Source: Acidimicrobiaceae bacterium
GTDB taxonomy: Bacteria > Actinomycetota > Acidimicrobiia > Acidimicrobiales > RAAP-2
Assembly: GCA_003133075.1 (NCBI GenBank)
Contig: PKZN01000062.1
Coordinates: 4,753-14,735 of the forward strand
Length of the DNA stretch: 9,983 bases
Direction: 5' to 3'
A program made the position numbers and the translations under genes. This document shows positions 5,716-9,983 of the stretch, piece after piece. The stretch's first letter is position 1. The number at the start of each line of letters is the position of its first letter. The notes under the pieces are model-generated. The model saw nothing but the letters and a program-made list of their open reading frames with translations, did no database searches and had not been told where the DNA came from.

Positions 5716-7796
5716 ACGAGTCGTTGCCGCCGCGGCGCGTGAGCACAACCACCGTTACGAGCGCGCAGGCGCGCGTCGGGCGATGGCTGAGCTCGACGAC
5801 GTACACAAAAAAGTGGCTCGTTCTCGGAGCGATGGTCGGGGTCGTCGCCGGCCTGGGCGCGGTCGTCTTTTACGATGCGTTGCGGCTCGCGTCCTACGTC
5901 TTTTTGCAGTTGCTCGCTGGCTATCACGTTCCAGAACCCATTAGCGAGGGAGGTGCAGTCGCCTCCGCTCACTTTGCTCGTCCGTGGGCGATCCCGCTCG
6001 TGGCGTGTGTCGGCGCGCTCCTGGGCGCGCTGTTGGTGTTCTCGATTGCTCCAGACGCCGAAGGCCACGGCACGGACGCCGCCATCGACGCGGTGCATCA
6101 CAACCCCCGCGGCGTTCGGCTTCGCACGGTGTTCGTAAAAATCGTCGCGTCGGCGTTGACCATTGGCTCGGGCGGCTCGGGGGGACGAGAGGGACCAACC
6201 GGACAGATCAGTGCGGGCTTCGGCTCACTGTTGGCTCGAACGTTTGACCTCAGCCCCGAAGACGCGCGGATCACGGTGGCGAGCGGCATCGGTTCGGGCA
6301 TCGGGGCGATCTTTGGCGCGCCACTCGGTGGGGCGGTCCTCGCGACGGAGATTTTGTACCGGGACGACTTCGAGGTTGAAGCGCTGCTACCGGCGTTCAT
6401 CGCGTCCATCGTCGGGTACTCCGTGTGGGGTTCCTTTGAAGGGTTCGGTCCCCTCTTTGGCTACGTCGGGAACTACCACTTAACGAGTGCGATGCCGCTG
6501 GTGTGGTTCGCTCTCATCGGCATCCTCGGCGGACTCGTCGGGCTCCTCTACGCCAAGGGTTTCTACGGCATGGTCGCCGCCTTTGCCCGACTACCGTTAC
6601 CGCGCTGGGTTCGTCCCGCCATCGGCGGCGCGATCGTGGGCTGCATCGCGCTGGCGATTCCTGAGGTGCTGGGTACCGGCTACGGATGGATCCAGCAGAG
6701 TCTGGGCACGCACCTGCTGCAGATTCCACTCTGGATCGTCCTTATCCTTCCCTTCGCACGTATCGCGACCACCGGGCTCTCCATTGGCTCGGGCGGCTCG
6801 GGCGGCATCTTCGGACCCGGCATGGTGATTGGCGCCTTCGTCGGCGCGGCGGTCTGGCGAGTGCTTGAACCCGTCGTTCCGAGTCTCGGGCACGATCCCG
6901 CGCCCTACGTGATCGTGGGCATGGTGGCCTGTTTCGGTAGCATCTCACGAGCCCCACTCGCCGTGATGTTGATGGTCGCGGAGATGACCGGCACACTGTC
7001 GCTAATCGTGCCCGCGATGCTGGCCGTCGGACTCGCGACGCTGATCGTTCGTCGCAGCGACGACACTATTTATCGCAGTCAGTTAAAGAGTCGCGCGGAG
7101 TCGCCCGCGCACCGGATTTTGACGGGACTCCCACTCCTGGCTCGTGTGGCCGTCGCCGACGCGATGGCGCCCGCACGGTGCGTGCTCGTAGAACCAGCGG
7201 ACGCTCACGTCTTCGCTCGCGAACTTGAAGAGTGCGGCGAGTCGGCCGCGCCACTCGTTGACCCGTCCGGTCACTACCTCGGCGTCGTCACCCTGGCGTC
7301 ACTGCGCGCACGCGTCACGGGCGACGACGTGGTCACCGATGTTCCGATCGACAGCATCTCGGCGCCGGTCTACTTGGACGTGCACCTTGACGTGGTGCTC
7401 GACATCTTGACGTCAACGCCACAGACGTGGGCCGCGGTTCTTGATGCCGATCGACACGTGGTGGGCACGATTGCCTTGTCGGACATCGTGCAGAACTACC
7501 AGCGGACCGCGAGGACCTATCTACGCCAGTTGTCGGAGAAGGGAGGATCCACGGGCCTGATCGACGTGGTCGTCACCAACGACTCACCCTACGTCGGCGT
7601 ACCCTTGCGATCCTCGGGGACACCCCGCGGCGTCCTCGTCACGTCGATTGAGCGGGGTCGCGACATCGTTCGACCCAACGGGGACACGGTGCTTCGAGCG
7701 CACGATCGCGTCACGGCCATGGGCGCCCCGCGTGGCTTGGACGAGTTCGCTCGCGCGTCGACCCTGCGTTCCAACGAGGACACGACAGACGAGTAG
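5703..7796 (+). CDS. ClC-family chloride transporter/channel with CBS pair and TrkA_C-like domain
   Basis: 697 residues; membrane dimer moving Cl- (or Cl-/H+). The ClC core covers about 35-460. Filter motifs: GHGTD (121-125; the ClC-ec1 GSGIP position, so Ser107 is His), GSGGSGGREGP (155-165) with the gating Glu163, GIFGP (368-372), and Tyr457 equivalent to Tyr445. The inner proton-path Glu203 of ClC-ec1 aligns with Ile217 (sequence T-E-I-L), the neighbouring Glu216 being retained, so coupling may be altered. The cytosolic part has two CBS motifs (about 484-600; nucleotide-binding regulation in many ClCs) and a TrkA_C-like domain (about 618-690), more typical of K+ transport regulators. ATG 5703 is chosen because it overlaps the MarR stop and has AGGA 12 nt upstream; TTG 5691 is a less likely alternative. 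Ion selectivity and whether it exchanges or conducts are not settled by sequence. Confidence 0.95.
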   Translation: MGPLNESLPPRRVSTTTVTSAQARVGRWLSSTTYTKKWLVLGAMVGVVAGLGAVVFYDALRLASYVFLQLLAGYHVPEPISEGGAVASAHFARPWAIPLVACVGALLGALLVFSIAPDAEGHGTDAAIDAVHHNPRGVRLRTVFVKIVASALTIGSGGSGGREGPTGQISAGFGSLLARTFDLSPEDARITVASGIGSGIGAIFGAPLGGAVLATEILYRDDFEVEALLPAFIASIVGYSVWGSFEGFGPLFGYVGNYHLTSAMPLVWFALIGILGGLVGLLYAKGFYGMVAAFARLPLPRWVRPAIGGAIVGCIALAIPEVLGTGYGWIQQSLGTHLLQIPLWIVLILPFARIATTGLSIGSGGSGGIFGPGMVIGAFVGAAVWRVLEPVVPSLGHDPAPYVIVGMVACFGSISRAPLAVMLMVAEMTGTLSLIVPAMLAVGLATLIVRRSDDTIYRSQLKSRAESPAHRILTGLPLLARVAVADAMAPARCVLVEPADAHVFARELEECGESAAPLVDPSGHYLGVVTLASLRARVTGDDVVTDVPIDSISAPVYLDVHLDVVLDILTSTPQTWAAVLDADRHVVGTIALSDIVQNYQRTARTYLRQLSEKGGSTGLIDVVVTNDSPYVGVPLRSSGTPRGVLVTSIERGRDIVRPNGDTVLRAHDRVTAMGAPRGLDEFARASTLRSNEDTTDE
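6160..6181 (+). repeat. 22-bp direct repeat, copy 1 (first half of ClC)
   Basis: Identical to 6781-6802. It encodes the IGSGGSG stretch before the gating REGP motif. It reflects the inverted internal repeat of the ClC fold, here still identical at nucleotide level, including wobble positions. Confidence 0.8.
6781..6802 (+). repeat. 22-bp direct repeat, copy 2 (second half of ClC)
   Basis: Identical to 6160-6181. It encodes the IGSGGSG stretch before GIFGP in the second half of the transporter core. Confidence 0.8.
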
Positions 7797-7818
7797 CGAC
7801 GTCGCCGAGCACATCGAA

Positions 7819-7856
7819 TAGTGGCGGACCCGTCGAAGTGCAAACGCACGCCACTA
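7819..7856. repeat. Inverted repeat downstream of ClC
   Basis: TAGTGGCG (7819-7826) pairs perfectly with CGCCACTA (7849-7856) across 22 nt; a smaller GTGC-AAAC-GCAC hairpin (7838-7849) lies inside and competes. It begins 23 nt after the ClC stop with no T-run. A transcription stop or processing site for the operon is possible. The rest of 7797-7984 shows no gene. Confidence 0.4.
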
Positions 7857-7984
7857 CACGACGTGTTGAGCAATAACTCCTCGGAGCAACCTCCTCCGCA
7901 GTTCGACGGGACGTCCATTGATCGCACCAGCGAATTACTGTGAGCGGAGGACTCCGTGGGGGAGAGCGTGGACCGAGGAGCCCG

Positions 7985-8389
7985 GTGATCCCGATGAAGC
8001 GCCTTCGTTGGCTGATCGCGGCGCTCTCCATTGGCGCGGGTTGCGCCGCGGCCTCCGGTGTTGTGAGCGCTGGCGCGTTCGCGTCGAGCGTCGCGACGCT
8101 GCACCTCCGCGCGCCGAAGATTGAAATCGGTCGTGCCGTCGTCATCGAGGGCACGGCCCTACCACGGTCCGCTCTGCGCTCTGACAACACGAGCGCGACC
8201 GTGGTGCTCAACGAGGTCGCTACTACCTCTGACACCCAACTCGGCGAAGCGAAGACGATCGCGACCAACGGGGCCTTCACGTTCAGCGAGCCGGCCGCCG
8301 AGGGAACGCGCACGTACTCGGTGCAGTTCATCCCGGTCGGAGGACTGTCCCCCGTCGCTGCGACGATCAGGATCACCCTCAAGCCATAA
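7985..8389 (+). CDS. Small secreted protein with a single Ig-like domain
   Basis: 134 residues from GTG 7985 (GAGGAG ends 4 nt upstream); ATG 7994 (MKRLRW) would give 131 residues and GTG 7940 would give 149 but with a poor signal n-region. MKRLRW followed by a hydrophobic stretch (LIAALSIGAGCAAASGVV) and a SAGAFA|SS site is a Sec signal peptide. The Cys in GAGC lacks the usual Leu at -3, so a lipoprotein is less likely. The mature about 95 residues alternate beta strands: VVIEGTALP, TSATVVLNEV, IATNGAFTFSEPAAEGTRTYSVQFIP, SPVAATIRITL. The GAFTFSEPAAEGTRTYSVQF pattern is typical of one bacterial Ig-like/adhesin beta-sandwich domain. No enzymatic motif is seen. It has no operon partner that is clear; ClC ends 188 bp upstream. 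Function unknown, perhaps cell-envelope binding. Confidence 0.75.
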   Translation: MIPMKRLRWLIAALSIGAGCAAASGVVSAGAFASSVATLHLRAPKIEIGRAVVIEGTALPRSALRSDNTSATVVLNEVATTSDTQLGEAKTIATNGAFTFSEPAAEGTRTYSVQFIPVGGLSPVAATIRITLKP

Positions 8390-8408
8390 CGCCGGACGAT
8401 CTGAGATT

Positions 8409-8437
8409 CGTCGCTCAACGCACGCAGAGGAGCGACG
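8409..8437. terminator. Hairpin between convergent genes, possible bidirectional terminator
   Basis: CGTCGCTC (8409-8416) and GAGCGACG (8430-8437) form a perfect 8-bp stem with a 13-nt loop in the 89-bp gap between the small secreted protein and the convergent SDR gene. No T-run follows on either strand. Placement suggests a shared stop. Confidence 0.4.
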
Positions 8438-8478
8438 TCCGTCGAGCCGACGATACTGCCCGTTCACACGAATGCCAA

Positions 8479-9846
8479 TTAGTGAGAACTCGAGAGAGCA
8501 GACGCCCGACGGATTCGGCGCCGAGCCATCTGAGTGAACACGATGCGGTGAATTGGTCCGAGCAACGTCCAATAGATGAAACCGGGGATCCCGCGGGGAC
8601 GAAAGGCCGCCACCTGTTGGAGGCGACCTTCGTGGATTCGGTAACCCAACCACGCGTCACCGGGAAACCATCCGTCGCTTCGCAACACCAACTGCGAGTC
8701 ATCAATGAGGGCGATTCTCCACCAATCGACCCGCGCGCCGGGGACCAACGCGTCGGGGGCGTGTGGGCGAAGTTTTTCGCCCACCAATCGCCCGAGGACG
8801 AGTCGAAGCGCCCAGCCGGGTGCAGCGCCGTACCAGCTGAGGGATCCTCCGATGGCCTGGAGGTCGCGTCGAAGTGGCTCTCCTAGGCCCTCGAGGACTG
8901 CGAGCGAGACGACGACGGTGTACACACCGTCGCGCTGGCCCGGGCGTCGCGCAAAGAGCGACTGCGCCACGTCGTGATCCTGCTCATCGAGCGCCGTCAC
9001 CAGCGCGCGCTCGACGCCCATGGGGACGACGGAGAAGGCTTGGTGCGTTCGCGCACCGTTGACCACGATGACCTCCGTGACGAGGCTCTCGATGAGTGCG
9101 TGGCTCACCGATCGATCCACCGGAGTGACGAGGTCGACCCAGTACGAGGACAGATGTGGCGTGAGCCATGGGATATCAACGATAAATCGCGCGTGAAGAC
9201 CGCGGGCTCGGGCGTACTCGGAGATCATCTCGCGATAGGTCGTCACGTCCGCCCCGCCAACTTCGTAGACGTCGGGCGCGACGAAAAGCGACTGCTCGAG
9301 ATAGTCAAGAAGATCGACGAGCGCGATCGGTTGAATCCGGGTTCGCACCCAGCGAGGGCACACCATGGCGGGGAGGCGTTCGGTGAGGTAGCGAAGCATC
9401 TCGAACGAAATGCTTCCGGCACCGAACACGACCGCGGCTCGAAGCTCCACCACGTCCACACCGGAACTTCGAAGTGCCGCACCGACCTCGTGTCGACTAG
9501 CGAGGTGAGCGGAACTCGGAGCGTCACCGAGCGCCCCAAGGTAGATGATTCGATTGACTCCGGCCTGTGACGCGGCACGAGAGAACGCGCTCGCGAGGCG
9601 AAGGTCAAGGTCTCGAAATTCGTCACCGGCCGCCATCGAGTGGACGAGGTAAAAGGCCGCGTCGACGTTCGCGAGAGCACGAGCGGTGGCGACTTCGTCA
9701 GTGAGGTCGACCAGGACGGTCTGTTCGTTCCCCACCGGCGTCTTCTCCGAGCGGAGCAGCGCGAGTACCTCGTGATTGCTGTCGAGTAGTCGGGCCGTGA
9801 GCGCGCGACCTACGAAGCCTGACGCCCCAGCGATTGCGACGACCAT
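8479..9846 (-). CDS. Atypical SDR-family NAD(P)-binding protein with DUF2867-like C-terminal domain
   Basis: 455 residues, cytosolic. The N-terminal Rossmann part (about 1-250) has the nucleotide-binding GASGFVG (7-13), a DLTD (47-50) after the third strand, FYLVHSM (65-71), RIIYLGALG (99-107) and ELRAAVVFGAGS (134-145), all typical of the atypical SDRs related to NmrA/NDUFA9-like proteins. The classical Tyr-x-x-x-Lys is absent (SRHEVGAAL at 117-125), so catalysis by the usual SDR route is doubtful. The C-terminal part (about 300-445) matches DUF2867 as I recall it: GARVDWWRI, PGDAWLGYRI, VAAFRPRGIPGFIYWTLLGPIHRIVF. Length and two-domain order match SDR-DUF2867 fusions in other actinobacteria. 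ATG 9846 is chosen because AGAAGG lies 6 nt upstream; a TTG at 9849 is one codon earlier. Substrate and role are unknown. Confidence 0.92.
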   Translation of the reverse strand: MVVAIAGASGFVGRALTARLLDSNHEVLALLRSEKTPVGNEQTVLVDLTDEVATARALANVDAAFYLVHSMAAGDEFRDLDLRLASAFSRAASQAGVNRIIYLGALGDAPSSAHLASRHEVGAALRSSGVDVVELRAAVVFGAGSISFEMLRYLTERLPAMVCPRWVRTRIQPIALVDLLDYLEQSLFVAPDVYEVGGADVTTYREMISEYARARGLHARFIVDIPWLTPHLSSYWVDLVTPVDRSVSHALIESLVTEVIVVNGARTHQAFSVVPMGVERALVTALDEQDHDVAQSLFARRPGQRDGVYTVVVSLAVLEGLGEPLRRDLQAIGGSLSWYGAAPGWALRLVLGRLVGEKLRPHAPDALVPGARVDWWRIALIDDSQLVLRSDGWFPGDAWLGYRIHEGRLQQVAAFRPRGIPGFIYWTLLGPIHRIVFTQMARRRIRRASALSSSH

Positions 9847-9983
9847 CAACAGCCTTCTAGCGATGAATAACTAATCTCCCATGTTCGGCGGGTGACGGCT
9901 GCCGAGCGAAATAACAAGGTCACTGGCAGTGGCGCCGGTCTGGGGACATCACCGGCCTCATCGGGTCGACCTGCCTCCATGAA
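9847..9983. other. Unassigned right-edge region; possible control region or truncated gene
   Basis: An AT-rich patch (about 9861-9880) looks like promoter DNA. Two frames stay open to the edge. Minus: 45 codons ending in a TGA (9848-9846) that overlaps the SDR start as TGATG, as in coupled genes. Plus: from GTG 9892, beginning VTAAERNNKV, divergent to the SDR gene. Neither shows a recognisable family, and the minus frame uses codons (AGT, TAT, TCA, CTA) unusual for this DNA in its last part. TAATCT at 9872-9877 is a possible plus-strand -10. No choice can be made here. Confidence 0.35.
9853..9858 (-). promoter_or_regulatory. Ribosome-binding site of the SDR-DUF2867 gene
   Basis: AGAAGG on the minus strand, 6 nt before ATG 9846. 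It is an ideal spacing and decides between ATG 9846 and TTG 9849. Confidence 0.6.

Noticed and set aside
7711..8418. Minus-strand open frame of 235 codons across the ClC end and the small secreted protein
   Set aside because: It spans two good plus-strand genes and their gap, with no domain and no ribosome-binding site of note.
8974..9570. Plus-strand open frame of 198 codons within the SDR gene
   Set aside because: Antisense shadow; Asp/Arg/His-rich with no motif, whereas the minus strand shows clear SDR and DUF2867-like motifs.

Overview
The window is GC-rich, almost fully coding DNA, most likely from an actinobacterium. Evidence for this: an F420-type luciferase-like oxidoreductase, two small MarR regulators, a secreted PKD protein, frequent GTG starts, and starts sitting about 6 nt after a -10-like hexamer, which suggests leaderless mRNAs. 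A class such as Acidimicrobiia is possible but is only a guess. I see no rRNA, tRNA, CRISPR array, insertion sequence or phage gene.

Layout. (1) 1-1157: the N-terminal part of a luciferase-like (LLM) flavin-dependent oxidoreductase runs off the left edge, divergent from a MarR regulator. The pair shares a control region with a perfect palindrome. (2) 1269-4517, minus strand: a 1082-residue Sec-exported modular protein. It has a Cys-rich N-terminal domain, a PKD domain, a second beta-sandwich region, a long helical region, and a C-terminal domain that resembles the edema-factor/ExoY-type module of polymorphic toxins but lacks the metal-binding Asp pair. It has the best promoter in the window. 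(3) 4682-5014: a TfoX N-terminal-domain protein, divergent from the large protein. (4) 5239-7796: a two-gene operon of a second MarR regulator overlapping by 13 nt a ClC-type chloride transporter with CBS and TrkA_C-like cytosolic domains. (5) 7985-8389: a small secreted protein with one predicted Ig-like beta-sandwich domain. (6) 8479-9846, minus strand: an atypical SDR fused to a DUF2867-like C-terminal domain. The last about 135 bases cannot be assigned.

How the genes fit together. The two clear regulatory units are MarR/LLM (divergent) and MarR/ClC (overlapping). In both, the regulator probably controls itself and its partner in response to a small molecule or stress. The large secreted protein is the most unusual item: a toxin-like architecture with a degenerate catalytic site and no recognisable immunity gene beside it. 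Everything is read from sequence alone; family assignments are from memory of family motifs and have not been searched.
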